From Halomonas ventosae (GTDB taxonomy: Bacteria > Pseudomonadota > Gammaproteobacteria > Pseudomonadales > Halomonadaceae), in assembly GCF_004363555.1 (NCBI RefSeq), contig NZ_SNZJ01000008.1, forward strand, positions 62,001-126,000: a stretch of DNA of 64,000 nt, given 5' to 3'. Positions 1 through 12,465 of this stretch are shown one piece after another. Numbering within the stretch: the first letter of the stretch is position 1; each line of letters opens with the position of its first letter. The position numbers and the translations under genes were made by a program. Below the pieces are notes generated by a model that saw only the letters and a list, made by a program, of their open reading frames with translations, was not told where the DNA came from and did no database searches.

Positions 1-645
1 CTGGTCGAGCAGCACCGGCTCCAGGGCCGCATCGGTGGCCACAAAGGCCAGCATGGTCGCCATGTCGGGACGAATCATCCCCGAGCCCTTGGCAATGCCG
101 TTGATGGTCACCGTCTGGTTGCCCAGCGCCAGGGTCACGCTGGCGCCCTTGGCCCGGGTATCGGTGGTCAGGATCCCCTCGCCGGCCTCGCGCCAGGCGG
201 CAGCGCCATCGTCGAGGCCCTGCAGGGCCGTGGGCAGGCCCGCCAGCAGTCGCTCCATGGGCAGTGGCTCACCGATCACCCCGGTGGAGAACGGCAGCAC
301 GCTGCGTTCCTCCACCCCGGCCAGCCGTGCCAGCTCGGCACAGGTGGCACGGGCGTCCTCGAGGCCCGTCTCGCCAGTCCCGGCATTGGCATTGCCGGTA
401 TTGATCACCAGGTAACGCGCCCCTTCCCCGTGCGCCGTGCAGGCGGCCAGGTGCTCACGGGCCACCGTCACCGGCGCCGCGCAGAAGGCGTTGCGGGTGA
501 AGGCACCGGACACCCTGGCCCCCTCGGGGACCTCGATCACGACCAGGTCCCGGCGGTCGGGCTTCTTGATCCCGGCCATGGCGGTGCCCAGCCGCAGCCC
601 CTCGATCACCGGCATCTCCGGAAAACGTGTCTCGCCCACTGCCAT
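1..645 (-). CDS. argJ: Bifunctional glutamate N-acetyltransferase / amino-acid acetyltransferase ArgJ (C-terminal part outside window)
   Basis: First 215 codons of ArgJ, the arginine-pathway enzyme that moves the acetyl group from N-acetylornithine to glutamate and, in bifunctional forms, also makes N-acetylglutamate from acetyl-CoA. The N-terminus reads [20 protein letters not shown]. The autocleavage motif ATML is visible, with the nucleophilic Thr at about residue 197, so the alpha chain is complete and the beta chain is cut off by the left window edge. The ATG at 645 is preceded by an AGGAGA ribosome binding site. It follows secA by 45 nt on the same strand and may be co-transcribed. Whether it is mono- or bifunctional cannot be told from this part. 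Confidence 0.95.
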   Translation of the reverse strand, partial: MAVGETRFPEMPVIEGLRLGTAMAGIKKPDRRDLVVIEVPEGARVSGAFTRNAFCAAPVTVAREHLAACTAHGEGARYLVINTGNANAGTGETGLEDARATCAELARLAGVEERSVLPFSTGVIGEPLPMERLLAGLPTALQGLDDGAAAWREAGEGILTTDTRAKGASVTLALGNQTVTINGIAKGSGMIRPDMATMLAFVATDAALEPVLLDQ

Positions 646-690
646 CGTCTCGTCTCCTCTCCTGGCCGGGGTCGCCCCCGGCCTGTCGCC

Positions 691-3426
<2,736 letters not shown>

Positions 3427-3456
3427 GAAGGGTCCAGTTGCAGCATGTGGCATCGC

Positions 3457-3477
3457 GTCGCGGACGGGGCCCGCGAC
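3457..3477 (-). promoter_or_regulatory. GC-rich hairpin at the secA translation start
   Basis: On the minus strand a perfect 7-bp stem, GTCGCGG pairing with CCGCGAC around a 7-nt loop, lies between the stop of the upstream small gene (3495) and the secA start. It follows a GGAGAGG purine run and ends three bases before the upstream candidate secA ATG (3453). It is placed where a ribosome paused at the end of the upstream gene could change its folding, as in the E. coli secM-secA leader. The structure is seen; its role is inferred. Confidence 0.5.
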
Positions 3478-3494
3478 CTCTCCGGGCGGTCTCG

Positions 3495-3854
3495 TCAGCG
3501 CACGCAGGGAGGGCCACGACGCGTCAGGACATCATGCGCGGCAACCGGGTGACGGGGCATGAGGGCCGAGAGGATCAGCCCCCTCGCCGCCACGCTCGGC
3601 CAGCGGGCGGCTCGCCGGACCCAGCGCACCAGGGCACGACGACGGGCATGCAGGCGGGAGCGCACGCGCAGCAGCGCCGGCACCAGGATGCTGACCTGGG
3701 CGGCACGCTCGATGGGGCGCAGGGACTCGACCTGGGCCAGGCTGGCCGGCAACAGGCACCCCACCAGCAACCCGGCCAGCCACCAGCGGGTCGCGCGGCG
3801 CCTGCGCCGGCTCCCGTGAGATCCGGCGCCGATGTCGGTGATGGCGGCTGGCAT
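3495..3854 (-). CDS. Small secreted protein upstream of secA; candidate SecM-like translational regulator
   Basis: Encodes 119 residues with an N-terminal signal-peptide pattern: a basic stretch RRRRRATR, a hydrophobic core [17 protein letters not shown], and a likely cleavage after SLA (residues about 43-45). The rest is rich in Arg, Leu and Ala, and the C-terminus is [11 protein letters not shown]. Codons have the strong G/C third-position bias of neighbouring genes, and GGGAGG precedes the ATG, so it looks translated. It sits 68 nt upstream of secA on the same strand, the position of secM in enterobacteria. The terminal RRGPP resembles the essential RAGP of the SecM arrest peptide, but the upstream Phe and Trp of SecM are not matched. 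Function is unproven; it could be an unrelated small exported protein. Confidence 0.6.
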   Translation of the reverse strand: MPAAITDIGAGSHGSRRRRRATRWWLAGLLVGCLLPASLAQVESLRPIERAAQVSILVPALLRVRSRLHARRRALVRWVRRAARWPSVAARGLILSALMPRHPVAAHDVLTRRGPPCVR

Positions 3855-3960
3855 GCTGTCGATGGCCTCCCGTGCGTGCTAGGCTCTGGGTGTTCTACGG
3901 CCGCCCAGCGGTGGCGGCCGACGCGTAACGTCAGGGGCACGGCCCCCGAGAACCAAGCTG

Positions 3961-4422
3961 ATGAGTATAAAGGTTAAGCGGTTCAGAGCACAGCCCATGT
4001 CCCGGCTGCTGGAGGGCCGCGGCGAACTGGGGTCGCTGATGCGCATGGCCACCCTGATCGAGCGCGCCCAGCGCCACCTGCGGGAGCACCTGCCCGAGGA
4101 GATGCGCGAGCACCTGTTCGTCGGCGGCTATCACCAGGGCCGGCTGGCCCTGATCACCGATCGCGCCGTCTGGCTGACCCGGCTGCGCTATGAACAGCCT
4201 CGCCTGCTCCAGCTGCTGCACCAGCTGCCCGGCTTCGAGTCGGTGACCGGCTTCACCCTCAAGGTCCGACCGGTGCGGCCGACCCGCCCTCCCCTGCGCC
4301 AGGTTCGCCACCTGCCGGAACGGGCCGCCGACGAGATCTCCAGCTGTGCCGAGGATGTCGACGACCCGGGGCTCAAGCGCGCCCTGGAGCGGCTGGCGGC
4401 CCACGCCGAACGCAAGCCGTAA
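3961..4422 (+). CDS. dciA: DciA-family protein (DUF721), replicative helicase loader/operator
   Basis: 153-residue DUF721 protein. This family includes DciA, which interacts with DnaB helicase and helps load it in bacteria that lack DnaC. The conserved core reads GELGSLMRMATLIERAQRHL, followed by a region rich in Leu and Arg and a basic stretch KVRPVRPTRPP. It is divergent from the secA leader gene and convergent with lpxC, a location typical for this gene in Pseudomonas relatives. The start is uncertain: ATG 3961 gives MSIKVKRFRAQP, while an in-frame ATG at 3997 gives MSRLLEGRGEL. The family assignment is firm; the helicase role is taken from the family. Confidence 0.85.
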   Translation: MSIKVKRFRAQPMSRLLEGRGELGSLMRMATLIERAQRHLREHLPEEMREHLFVGGYHQGRLALITDRAVWLTRLRYEQPRLLQLLHQLPGFESVTGFTLKVRPVRPTRPPLRQVRHLPERAADEISSCAEDVDDPGLKRALERLAAHAERKP

Positions 4423-4464
4423 GCTCGACGCTCGAAATCGGCCTGAAGGCTCCCACCCAAAAAA

Positions 4465-4498
4465 CACCCCCGTCGAAGAGATCGGCGGGGGTGGTTTT
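4465..4498. terminator. Bidirectional rho-independent terminator between dciA and lpxC
   Basis: Stem CACCCCCG / CGGGGGTG (4465-4472 with 4486-4493) around a 13-nt loop. It is followed on the plus strand by TTTTCTT, and on the minus strand the other flank reads as a run of six T. It fits termination of both convergent transcripts, dciA and lpxC. Confidence 0.8.
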
Positions 4499-4548
4499 CT
4501 TCCAGCTTCAAGCTCAAGGCTTACAGCTCCGGGCGAAGCCCGGGGGGG

Positions 4549-5460
4549 TCAGGCCATGGCCGGTGCGGAATAGGAGATCGGCGCCTTCTCGGACTCACCC
4601 TCGAAGGTGACGAGTTCCCAGGCCTCCGGCTGGGCCAGCAGGGCACGGCAGAGCTGGTTGTTCAGGGCATGGCCGGACTTCACCCCGCGGAACTCGCCGA
4701 TCAGGCTATGGCCTAGCTGGTAGAGGTCACCGATGGCATCGAGCACCTTGTGCTTGACGAACTCATCGTCATAGCGCAATCCGCCCTCGTTCACGATGCG
4801 ATAGTCGTCGACCACGATGGCGTTGTCGAGGCTGCCGCCCAGCGCCAGGTTGTTCGCGCGCAGGTACTCCAGGTCGCGCATGAAGCCGAAGGTGCGGGCC
4901 CGAGACACCTCCTTGACGAAGGAGGTGGTGGAGAAGTCCACCATGGCGGTCTGGGACTGGTCCTCGAAGACCGGATGGTCGAAGTCGATGGCGAAGGAGA
5001 CCTTGAAGCCCTGGTGGGGCAGGAAGATCGCCTCCTTGTCGTCCTCGCGCACCACGATCTCTCGCTTGATGCGGATGAACTTCTTGGGGGCACCCTGCTC
5101 CGCGATGCCCGCCGACTGGATCAGGAACACGAAGGGGCCCGCGCTGCCATCCATGATCGGCACCTCGGGGGCGCTCACGTCGACGTAGGCATTGTCGATG
5201 CCGAGGCCCGCGAAAGCCGACATCAGGTGCTCGACGGTGGCGACCTTGACCCCGCCCGCGGAGAGCGCGGTGCACAGGGTGGTATCGGTGACGTTCTCCG
5301 CGCGCGCCGGGACCTGCACCTCGGGCTCCAGGTCGGTTCGCACGAAGACGATGCCGGTATCCACCGGAGCCGGCCGAAGGGTCAGGTAGACCTTCTTGCC
5401 GGAGTGCAGGCCGACGCCGGTGGCGCGGATGACATTCTTCAGGGTTCGTTGTCTGATCAT
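4549..5460 (-). CDS. lpxC: UDP-3-O-acyl-N-acetylglucosamine deacetylase LpxC
   Basis: Zinc amidase that commits UDP-3-O-acyl-GlcNAc to lipid A synthesis. At 303 residues it matches the family. Zinc ligands are at the usual places: His78 (TVEHLM), His237 and Asp241 (HKVLDAIGD); the catalytic His is about 264 (KSGHALNNQ). The start MIRQRTLKN was chosen by alignment with the family; seven extra in-frame codons upstream are ignored. The nonpolar C-terminus SAPAMA resembles the E. coli tail recognised by FtsH, so proteolytic control is possible but not shown. It is the last gene of the dcw cluster, with its own candidate promoter after ftsZ and a terminator 51 nt after its stop. Confidence 0.97.
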   Translation of the reverse strand: MIRQRTLKNVIRATGVGLHSGKKVYLTLRPAPVDTGIVFVRTDLEPEVQVPARAENVTDTTLCTALSAGGVKVATVEHLMSAFAGLGIDNAYVDVSAPEVPIMDGSAGPFVFLIQSAGIAEQGAPKKFIRIKREIVVREDDKEAIFLPHQGFKVSFAIDFDHPVFEDQSQTAMVDFSTTSFVKEVSRARTFGFMRDLEYLRANNLALGGSLDNAIVVDDYRIVNEGGLRYDDEFVKHKVLDAIGDLYQLGHSLIGEFRGVKSGHALNNQLCRALLAQPEAWELVTFEGESEKAPISYSAPAMA

Positions 5461-5500
5461 GGTCGGTCGCCAGGCAGTCATTGGTTATCAAACACCGTTC

Positions 5501-5529
5501 ACTATAACACCGAACGGACGTTTCAACAA
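5501..5529 (-). promoter_or_regulatory. Candidate sigma-70 promoter for lpxC
   Basis: Minus strand TTGTTG, 17 nt, TATAGT, in the 111-nt gap between ftsZ and lpxC. The -10 hexamer is one base from consensus and the -35 matches at TTG. It lies about 41 nt upstream of the lpxC ATG and would let lipid A synthesis be expressed apart from ftsZ. Confidence 0.55.
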
Positions 5530-5571
5530 AGAAAGCTCACCCGGCGCCCTTTATTCCCGTGATAGCACGAA

Positions 5572-6744
5572 TCAATCGGCCTGCCGCCGCAGGAAGGCCG
5601 GAATGTCCAGGTAGTCGTCGAGCTCCTGGGACTTGCGCTTCTCCGGCTGCGGCCTGGGCGCCTCCTGGGCCTCGGGCTTGGGCGCCGCGGCCTGGCCGCG
5701 GCTGACCGCCGCCTGGGGACGCTGGCGATAGCCGCTGGCCTCGGCACGGCGCGCGGTCTCGCGGGAGGCGGGCTTCTGGGCCTTGTTGCCCTCGAGGCCG
5801 GCCGCCACCACGGTGACGCGCAGCTCGTCGGTCATGTCCATGTCGATGGAGGTGCCGACCACGATGGTGGCGTCCTGGGAGGCGAACTCCTGGACGGTGG
5901 CACCCACATCGTTGAACTCGCCGATGGAGAGGTCCGGGCCGGCAGTGATGTTGACCAGGATGCCGCGGGCACCGTGCAGGTCGATGTCCTCGAGCAACGG
6001 GCTGCGGATGGCCTTCTCGGCGGCCTCGCGGGCACGGTTCTCCCCGGTGGCCCCGCCGGTGCCCATCATCGCCATGCCCATCTCGGACATCACGGTGCGC
6101 ACGTCGGCGAAGTCGACGTTGATGATGCCCGGGCTGGTGATCAGCTCGGCGATGCCCTGCACGGCCCCGAGCAGCACGTCGTTGGCGGCACTGAAGGCGG
6201 TGAGCAGGGTCGCGCTCTTGCCCAGCACCGAGAGCAGCTTCTCGTTGGGGATGGTGATCAGCGAGTCGACGTGCTCGGAGAGCTCCTTCATGCCCTCCTC
6301 GGCGGCCCGCATGCGCTTGGGCCCCTCGAAGGGGAAGGGACGGGTCACCACCGCCACGGTGAGGATGCCCAGCTCCTTGGCCACCTGAGCGACGACGGGT
6401 GCGCCACCGGTTCCGGTCCCGCCGCCCATGCCGGCGGTGATGAAGACCATGTCGGCGCCGCCGAGCAGTTCCGCGATGCGCTCGCGGTCCTCCATGGCGG
6501 CCTGGCGGCCGACATCGGGATTGGCGCCGGCCCCGAGGCCCTTGGTGATCTCGCTGCCGAGCTGGAGCACCGTCTTGGCGGCGACCCGCTTGAGGGCCTG
6601 GGCATCGGTATTGGCGCAGATGAACTCGACGCCCTCGATGTTGCTCTCGACCATGTGGTTGACGGCGTTGCCGCCGCCGCCCCCGACACCGATGACCTTG
6701 ATGACCGCACTGCTTGAGGGTGCGCTATCTACCAGTTCGAACAT
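5572..6744 (-). CDS. ftsZ: Cell division GTPase FtsZ
   Basis: Tubulin homologue forming the Z ring. It has 390 residues. The nucleotide-binding glycine-rich loops [12 protein letters not shown] (about 19-31) and GGGTGTG (107-113) are intact. A variable linker rich in Ala, Pro, Gln and Glu follows, ending in the conserved C-terminal peptide [14 protein letters not shown], which binds FtsA, ZipA and other division proteins. The start is [11 protein letters not shown], with AGGAGA upstream; longer in-frame extensions lack homology. It lies 34 nt after ftsA. Confidence 0.98.
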   Translation of the reverse strand: MFELVDSAPSSSAVIKVIGVGGGGGNAVNHMVESNIEGVEFICANTDAQALKRVAAKTVLQLGSEITKGLGAGANPDVGRQAAMEDRERIAELLGGADMVFITAGMGGGTGTGGAPVVAQVAKELGILTVAVVTRPFPFEGPKRMRAAEEGMKELSEHVDSLITIPNEKLLSVLGKSATLLTAFSAANDVLLGAVQGIAELITSPGIINVDFADVRTVMSEMGMAMMGTGGATGENRAREAAEKAIRSPLLEDIDLHGARGILVNITAGPDLSIGEFNDVGATVQEFASQDATIVVGTSIDMDMTDELRVTVVAAGLEGNKAQKPASRETARRAEASGYRQRPQAAVSRGQAAAPKPEAQEAPRPQPEKRKSQELDDYLDIPAFLRRQAD

Positions 6745-6778
6745 AAGTCCCGTCTCCTGGACCGCGACCGCGGCCCTG

Positions 6779-8068
6779 TCAGAAATTTCCTTTGAACCAG
6801 CCCTTGATCCTTGCCAGCGCCGGAATCCCTTCCCCTGCGTCACGCCGGGTGATGTCGTCACGCCTCGGTTGCGCCGGGATGATGCCTCCAGGCCCCTGAC
6901 GGCCATGCCCTTGACGGGTTTCCAGTAGAGCGTAATGCAGCAGACCGACACCCGTCGAATAAATCGGATTGCGGACCACGTCGGCCAGCCCGCGCACGTT
7001 CTGCGGGCAGGCAATGCGTACCGGCATGTGGAAGATCTCCTCGGCCAGCTCGACCACTCCCTCCATGCGCGAGGTGCCCCCGGTGAGCACCACGCCGGCG
7101 GCCACCAGGTCCTCGTAGCCGCTGCGACGCAGCTCGTCCCGCACCAGGGTGAAGAGCTCCTCGTAGCGCGGCTCCACCACCTCGGCCAGCGACTGGCGGG
7201 AGAGGTCTCGGGCTGGCCGGTCGCCGACGCTCGGCACCTTGATCATCTCGTCGCTGGAGGCCAGCTGGGTCAGGGCGCAGGCGTACTTGACCTTGATCTC
7301 CTCGGCATGCTGGGTGGGAGTGCGCAGCGCCATGGCGATGTCGTTGGTAACCTGGTCGCCGGCGATGGGAATCACCGAGGTATGGCGAATGGCGCCCTCG
7401 GTGAACACCGCGATGTCGGTGGTGCCGCCACCGATGTCCACCATGCAGACCCCGAGCTCACGCTCGTCCTCGGTGAGGACCGCATGGCTGGAGGCCAGCT
7501 GCTCGAGGATGATCGAGTCCACCTCGAGACCACAGCGGCGTACGCACTTCTCGATGTTCTGGACGGCATTGAGGGCGGCAGTGACCAGGTGGACCCGCGC
7601 CTCGAGGCGCACGCCGGACATGCCGAGTGGCTCCCGGATACCGCCCTGGGTATCGATCGCGAACTCCTGAGGAAGGACATGCAGCACGCGCTGGCCTTCC
7701 GAGATCGCCCGCGCCCGGGCGGAGTCGATGACACGGTCGATGTCGGAGGAGGCGACCTCGCGCTCCTTGATGGCCACCACGCCGTCCGAATTCATCGAAC
7801 TGATGTGGCTGCCGGCAATGCCCACATAGACCGAATGGATGTCACAGCCGGCCATCAGTTCGGCTTCCTCCACGGCGCGCTGGATGGACTGCACCGTGGA
7901 TTCGATATTGATCACCACGCCCTTCTTCATGCCACGTGACGGATGTGAGCCGATACCGGCGATTTCGATCCCGCCATCGTCGGTGGGCTGCCCCACGATC
8001 GCCACGACCTTGGATGTTCCGATATCCAGCCCGACTACCATATTGGACACATTGGATGGACCTGCCAT
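6779..8068 (-). CDS. ftsA: Cell division protein FtsA
   Basis: Actin-like ATPase that tethers FtsZ to the inner membrane and recruits late division proteins. It has 429 residues from [21 protein letters not shown]. The phosphate-1 motif GLDIGTSKV and the phosphate-2 motif [11 protein letters not shown] are present. The C-terminal amphipathic helix [11 protein letters not shown] is the membrane-targeting sequence. GAGGAGA lies upstream of the chosen ATG. It has its own -10 element and a perfect dyad in the unusually long gap to ftsQ. Confidence 0.97.
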   Translation of the reverse strand: MAGPSNVSNMVVGLDIGTSKVVAIVGQPTDDGGIEIAGIGSHPSRGMKKGVVINIESTVQSIQRAVEEAELMAGCDIHSVYVGIAGSHISSMNSDGVVAIKEREVASSDIDRVIDSARARAISEGQRVLHVLPQEFAIDTQGGIREPLGMSGVRLEARVHLVTAALNAVQNIEKCVRRCGLEVDSIILEQLASSHAVLTEDERELGVCMVDIGGGTTDIAVFTEGAIRHTSVIPIAGDQVTNDIAMALRTPTQHAEEIKVKYACALTQLASSDEMIKVPSVGDRPARDLSRQSLAEVVEPRYEELFTLVRDELRRSGYEDLVAAGVVLTGGTSRMEGVVELAEEIFHMPVRIACPQNVRGLADVVRNPIYSTGVGLLHYALLETRQGHGRQGPGGIIPAQPRRDDITRRDAGEGIPALARIKGWFKGNF

Positions 8069-8136
8069 GAGCCGGGAAGTCTCCTCGAACCTGACCCCGA
8101 AGGGGAAGATTAATCCTGAAAAGTAGGCCTGGGCCA

Positions 8137-8162
8137 ATTATAGGAACAACTTGAGTTGTTCC
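8137..8162 (-). promoter_or_regulatory. Candidate ftsA(Z) promoter -10 box abutted by a 20-bp palindromic operator
   Basis: On the minus strand TATAAT (8142-8137) immediately follows a perfect dyad GGAACAACT-CA-AGTTGTTCC (8143-8162). The dyad fills the -10/-35 spacer; no good -35 is visible, so the promoter may need an activator or may be blocked by a repressor. There is no T-run after the dyad, so it does not look like a terminator. Transcription would start about 62 nt upstream of the ftsA ATG. Confidence 0.6.
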
Positions 8163-8262
8163 ACCAGCCCGATTGCCGAATCACCCGACACGATACGGCG
8201 AATTTGTCACGAAAGAAACACCCGAAATGCCACCCGGACAACCGCAATATCTCCTGACCCCG

Positions 8263-8988
8263 TCAGCTCTCCGCCGGCGACTCTTCCTCCACCGGTTCGG
8301 TCTGGCCGTGCCAGGCCACGGCGACCCCGTTGGGATATCGCAGGTCGATGTAGCGGATGTGCGACGCCAGGGGACCCAGCTCACGTTGCCAGGCGGCGGC
8401 CAGGCGTCCCAGCCGGGCGCGGCGGTCATTGCGACCGAGCATCACCCAGACGCCGCTGTCGAGCTGGAAGCGCCAGGCCCCGCGGGGTTCGAGGCGCAGC
8501 TGGCGCACCTCGAGCCCCTGGGTGGCGAACTGGGCGGCGAGCCGGGCATGGTAGCCCAGCACCTCGGCCCCGCTGCCGGGCGGGCCGGCGAGGTCCGGCA
8601 GGTCGTCGGGCGGCGACACCGGGCCGAAGGCAAAGGGCTCGCCCTCGGGGTTGAGCAACTGGGCGTCGTTCCAGCGCGCCACCGGCACCTGCTCGACCAG
8701 GTCGAAGGTCAGCGCATCGGGCCACTCGCGGCTGACGCGCACTTCGGCCAGCCAGCCGATATCCCGGGCCTGCTGGCGCAGCGCGGACAGGTCGACGGAT
8801 AGCCAGGTCTGCCCCTGGATCAGGGGGGCCAACTGGCTGCGAAGGTAGTCGGCGCTGACGTGGTGAAGCTCGCCCCCCACCGAGACTCGCTCGATGGGCC
8901 GGTCGAGCCACACCCACAGCGCCCGCCCCCCGGCACCCAGCAGCAGGGCCAGCAGGAGGACGCCGACGAAGCTTCCACGCGGTGCCAT
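8263..8988 (-). CDS. ftsQ: Cell division protein FtsQ
   Basis: Bitopic inner-membrane divisome protein that bridges FtsB/FtsL and cytoplasmic components. It has 241 residues: a short N-terminus, one membrane segment (FVGVLLLALLLGAGGRALWVWL, about residues 7-28), then a POTRA domain (IERVSVGGELHHVSADYLRSQL) and the FtsQ/DivIB beta domain. The acidic C-terminus is EEESPAES. It lies 3 nt after ddlB, in standard dcw order, followed by a 194-nt gap carrying the ftsA promoter region. Confidence 0.95.
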   Translation of the reverse strand: MAPRGSFVGVLLLALLLGAGGRALWVWLDRPIERVSVGGELHHVSADYLRSQLAPLIQGQTWLSVDLSALRQQARDIGWLAEVRVSREWPDALTFDLVEQVPVARWNDAQLLNPEGEPFAFGPVSPPDDLPDLAGPPGSGAEVLGYHARLAAQFATQGLEVRQLRLEPRGAWRFQLDSGVWVMLGRNDRRARLGRLAAAWQRELGPLASHIRYIDLRYPNGVAVAWHGQTEPVEEESPAES

Positions 8989-8991
8989 GGG

Positions 8992-9909
8992 CTAGTGCCG
9001 CTCCCCGGCCGTGGCGAGGATGCGCAGCACCAGGGCATCGAAGTCGATGCCGGCATGGGCCGCCGCCTGGGGCACCAGGCTGTGGTCGGTCATCCCCGGC
9101 ACGGTATTGACCTCGATCAGCCAGAAGCGCCCTTCGGCGTCCCGCATCACGTCGACCCGCCCCCATCCCTCGGCGCCGATGGCTTCGAACGCCCCCCGAC
9201 AGAGTGCGGCGAGCTCGGCTTCCTCGTCGCCGGAGAGACCGCACGGCAGATGGTAGCAGGTCTCGTCGGAGAGATACTTGGCCTCGTAGTCGTAGAAGCC
9301 GCTGGGTACCTCGACGCGGATCGCCGGCAGGACATCGCCCGCCAGCAGCGACACCGTGTACTCCTCTCCCCTGACGAAGCGCTCGGCCATCACTCGCGCA
9401 TCGAAGCGGGCGGCATCGCGGTAGGCCGACTCCAGTGCATCGCGGCTCTCGACGATGCTGATGCCCAGGGTCGAGCCCTCGTGGACCGGCTTGACGATCA
9501 GCGGCAGGCCGAGGCGCTCGACCACCGCCGACCAGTCGGCCTTCGGACCGAGCATCACGCTCTCCGGGGTCGGCAGGCCCAGAGCCTGCCAGATCAGCTT
9601 GGTGCGCTGCTTGTCCATGCCCAGCGCCGAGGCCAGCACGCCGCTGCCGGTGTAGGGGATGCCCAGCAGCTCCAGCGCCCCCTGCAGGGTACCGTCCTCG
9701 CCCCCCCTTCCGTGCAGGGCGATGAAGACCCGGTCGGGGGCCAGGGCCTCAAGCCCCACCAGCCCGCCGTCGGCGGGATCGTAGCCGATAGCGTCCACCC
9801 CCGAGCGCGTCAGGGCCGCGAGCACCGCGGCACCACTCTTCAGCGACACCTCGCGCTCTGCGGAGTCCCCGCCATAGAGCACCACCACCCGGCCGACATC
9901 ATGCGTCAT
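8992..9909 (-). CDS. ddlB: D-alanine--D-alanine ligase
   Basis: ATP-grasp ligase that makes D-Ala-D-Ala for the peptidoglycan stem peptide. It has 305 residues, as usual. The N-terminal substrate loop [15 protein letters not shown], the [12 protein letters not shown] motif, and the metal-binding region [17 protein letters not shown] near the C-terminus are present. The start ATG overlaps the murC stop by 4 nt (ATGA), implying translational coupling. Confidence 0.97.
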   Translation of the reverse strand: MTHDVGRVVVLYGGDSAEREVSLKSGAAVLAALTRSGVDAIGYDPADGGLVGLEALAPDRVFIALHGRGGEDGTLQGALELLGIPYTGSGVLASALGMDKQRTKLIWQALGLPTPESVMLGPKADWSAVVERLGLPLIVKPVHEGSTLGISIVESRDALESAYRDAARFDARVMAERFVRGEEYTVSLLAGDVLPAIRVEVPSGFYDYEAKYLSDETCYHLPCGLSGDEEAELAALCRGAFEAIGAEGWGRVDVMRDAEGRFWLIEVNTVPGMTDHSLVPQAAAHAGIDFDALVLRILATAGERH

Positions 9910-11318
9910 AGTGTCACCTCGTCGAGCACCAGGGCGGCATCGGCCAGGTGCTGGGCGATGCCGCCCACGTCGCCTGCCCCCTGGGTAATCAGGATATCGC
10001 CGGGACGCAGCACCCGGGCGAGCAGCCCCGGCAGTTCGCTCTTGTCCTGGACGAAGATCGGGTCGACCGTCCCGCGCTGGCGGATCGAGCCCGCCAGGGT
10101 GCGCCCGTCGGCGCCGGGCACCGGCGCCTCTCCGGCGCTGTAGACGTCGAGCAGCAGCAGGGTGTCCACCCCGGCCAGCACCCGCACGAAGTCCTCGTAG
10201 AGGTCGCGGGTACGCGAGTAACGGTGCGGCTGGTAGACCATCACCAGGCGCCGCTCGGGCCAGCCCGCGCGCACGGCGTCGATCACCATCGCCACCTCGC
10301 GGGGATGGTGGCCATAGTCGTCCACCAGCATCACCTCGCCCCCGCCCTGCGGGGCCGGGAAGTGGCCATGCACCTGGAAGCGTCGCCCCACCCCCTCGAA
10401 GCTCGCCAGGCCCCGCAGGATGGCGTCATCCTCGACCCCCGCGTCGCTGGCCACGGCGATCGCCGCCAGGGCGTTGAGTGCATTATGGCGCCCCGGCATG
10501 GCCAGGCGTACCTCGAGCGGCGCCAGCCCTTCGGGGCGCACCGCGGTGAAGTGCACCTCGCCGGCCTGCTGGACGAAGCCCTCGATGCGGTAGTCGGCAT
10601 CCTCGCTGAAGCCGTAGGTGACGAACTGGCGGCTGACCCGGTCGAGCAGGCCGCGCACGTGGGCATCGTCGATGCACAGGATCGCCAGGCCGTAGAACGG
10701 CAGGTTGTGCAGGAACTCGATGAAGGTGCCCTTGAGCCGTTCGAAATCGCCGCCGTAGGTCGCCATGTGATCGGCATCGATGTTGGTGACGATGGCCACC
10801 ATGGGCTGCAGGTGCAGGAAGGAGGCATCTGACTCGTCGGCCTCCGCCACCAGGTAGTCGCCCTCCCCCAGCCGCGCATTGGTACCGGCACTGGTCAGCC
10901 GTCCGCCGATCACGAAGGTGGGATCCAGCCCGCCCTCGCCCAGCAGGGTCGCGGTGAGGCTGGTGGTGGTGGTCTTGCCGTGGGTGCCGGCCACGGCGAT
11001 GCCGTGGCGAAAGCGCATCAGCTCGGCGAGCATCTCCGCGCGGCGCACTACCGGCACGCGGTGCTCGTGGGCCCAGCGGATCTCGGGATTGGTCTCGTCC
11101 ACCGCGGTGGAGACCACCACCACATCGGCGTCCGCGGCATGCTCGGCGGCATGGCCGATGGCCACGCGGATGCCGCAGCGGCGAAGGCGGGCCACCACCG
11201 GGGAGGCCTTCAGGTCGCTGCCGCTGACCGCATAGCCCTGGTTGGCCAGCACCTCGGCGATGCCGCACATGCCGGCACCGCCGATGCCGACGAAATGGAT
11301 GCGCCGGATACGACGCAT
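9906..11318 (-). CDS. murC: UDP-N-acetylmuramate--L-alanine ligase MurC
   Basis: Adds L-Ala to UDP-MurNAc. It has 470 residues from [19 protein letters not shown]. The N-terminal UDP-binding loop [14 protein letters not shown], the ATP-binding [11 protein letters not shown], and the Mur ligase central and C-terminal domains ([12 protein letters not shown]) are seen. A TTG at 11387 with GGAGA upstream would give 23 more residues, overlap the end of murG, and match the roughly 490 residues of E. coli MurC; I keep the ATG as the conservative start. Its stop overlaps ddlB. Confidence 0.96.
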   Translation of the reverse strand: MRRIRRIHFVGIGGAGMCGIAEVLANQGYAVSGSDLKASPVVARLRRCGIRVAIGHAAEHAADADVVVVSTAVDETNPEIRWAHEHRVPVVRRAEMLAELMRFRHGIAVAGTHGKTTTTSLTATLLGEGGLDPTFVIGGRLTSAGTNARLGEGDYLVAEADESDASFLHLQPMVAIVTNIDADHMATYGGDFERLKGTFIEFLHNLPFYGLAILCIDDAHVRGLLDRVSRQFVTYGFSEDADYRIEGFVQQAGEVHFTAVRPEGLAPLEVRLAMPGRHNALNALAAIAVASDAGVEDDAILRGLASFEGVGRRFQVHGHFPAPQGGGEVMLVDDYGHHPREVAMVIDAVRAGWPERRLVMVYQPHRYSRTRDLYEDFVRVLAGVDTLLLLDVYSAGEAPVPGADGRTLAGSIRQRGTVDPIFVQDKSELPGLLARVLRPGDILITQGAGDVGGIAQHLADAALVLDEVTL

Positions 11319-11376
11319 GCCCAGCCCCCGTCCGGGATGGGGGGGCGTGACCTGACCGGGAACCGGTCCGAGGGTC

Positions 11377-12465
11377 TCATCGCTCAAAGCCTGTCTCCAT
11401 GCAACCGGCCACCAGGCGCTCGACGACATCGAGATGGGCACAGCCACGGGCTCGTGCCGCCATGGTGGCGAGAGTGTCGGGGTCCAGCAGCGACGCCAGG
11501 CACTCGGCCAGCGTCGCCGCGCTCATCTCCTGCTGGGGCATCAGTCGCGCCGCCTGCTCGTCGACCAGGGCCCGTGCGTTGGCCGTCTGGTGGTCGTCCA
11601 CCGCGTAGGGGAAGGGCACGAAGAGCGCCGGCTTGGCGGCAGCGGCCAGCTCCGCCACGGTCAGGGCACCGGCGCGGCACACCACCAGGTCGGCCCAGGC
11701 GTAGGCGCCGGCCATGTCGTCGATAAAGGCCGTGACGTCGGCCTCGACGCCCTGCTCGCGGTAGGCCTCACGGGTGGCTGTATCCTTGTCGCGGCCGGCC
11801 TGGTGGCGCACCTCGGGGCGAGCCGTCTCGGGCAGCCGGGCGAGCGCCTCGGGCAACCGCTCGTTGAGGGCCTGCGCCCCCAGGGAACCGCCCACCACCA
11901 GCAGCCGCAGCCGCCGTCCGGCCATCTCGTCCGCGCGCCGCGGGGCCTCGCCGAGCCGGGCGATCTCATCGCGCACCGGGTTGCCGACCACCTCGGCCCG
12001 GCCGGGGAAGGCCTGGGGAAAGGCCGCATAGACGCGGCGCGCCAGGCGTGACAGCGCCCGGTTGGTAAGGCCCGCCACGGCGTTCTGCTCGTGGATGACC
12101 AGCGGCCGTCGGGTCAGCCAGGCCGCCAGGCCGCCGGGCCCGCTGGCGAAGCCGCCCAGCCCGACCACCAGTTGGGGGTCGACGTCGCGGATCACCCGAG
12201 TCGCCTGCCAGACCGCCCGAGCCAGGTTGAAGGGGGCCAGCAGCCAGCCGGCCAGGCCATTGCCCCGCAGCCCGCTCACCGCGATGCGGTGCAGCGGGAT
12301 ACCGGCCTCGGGGACCAGGCGGTTCTCGATCCCGCGCGGGCTGCCCAGCCAGGCGACCTGCACGCCCTGCGCCGCCAGCCCGCGGGCCAGGGACAGGGCC
12401 GGGATGACGTGCCCCCCCGTGCCGCCGGCCATGATCAGCACGCGGCGTTCCTCGCGTCGACTCAT
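11377..12465 (-). CDS. murG: UDP-GlcNAc:lipid I N-acetylglucosaminyltransferase MurG
   Basis: Peripheral membrane GT28-family glycosyltransferase that converts lipid I to lipid II. It has 362 residues. The acceptor-site loop [11 protein letters not shown] lies near residue 14, the second G-rich loop [11 protein letters not shown] follows, and the UDP-GlcNAc-binding C-domain includes [12 protein letters not shown] and [11 protein letters not shown]. The start [15 protein letters not shown] overlaps the ftsW stop by 4 nt. The same frame is open far upstream across ftsW, but that part is not coding in this frame. Confidence 0.97.
   Translation of the reverse strand: MSRREERRVLIMAGGTGGHVIPALSLARGLAAQGVQVAWLGSPRGIENRLVPEAGIPLHRIAVSGLRGNGLAGWLLAPFNLARAVWQATRVIRDVDPQLVVGLGGFASGPGGLAAWLTRRPLVIHEQNAVAGLTNRALSRLARRVYAAFPQAFPGRAEVVGNPVRDEIARLGEAPRRADEMAGRRLRLLVVGGSLGAQALNERLPEALARLPETARPEVRHQAGRDKDTATREAYREQGVEADVTAFIDDMAGAYAWADLVVCRAGALTVAELAAAAKPALFVPFPYAVDDHQTANARALVDEQAARLMPQQEMSAATLAECLASLLDPDTLATMAARARGCAHLDVVERLVAGCMETGFER

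Noticed and set aside
3899..3919. Inverted repeat GGCCGCC-N7-GGCGGCC upstream of dciA as a terminator or operator
   Set aside because: Only 7 bp of pure G/C in a GC-rich genome, with no T-run; too likely by chance.
3966..3971. TATAAA as a -10 for dciA
   Set aside because: It lies just inside the chosen coding start and has no -35; it would matter only if the start is the later ATG 3997.
8143..8162. ftsA dyad as a rho-independent terminator for ftsQ
   Set aside because: No T-run follows on either strand, and the loop of two bases is too small for a stable RNA hairpin without opening the stem.
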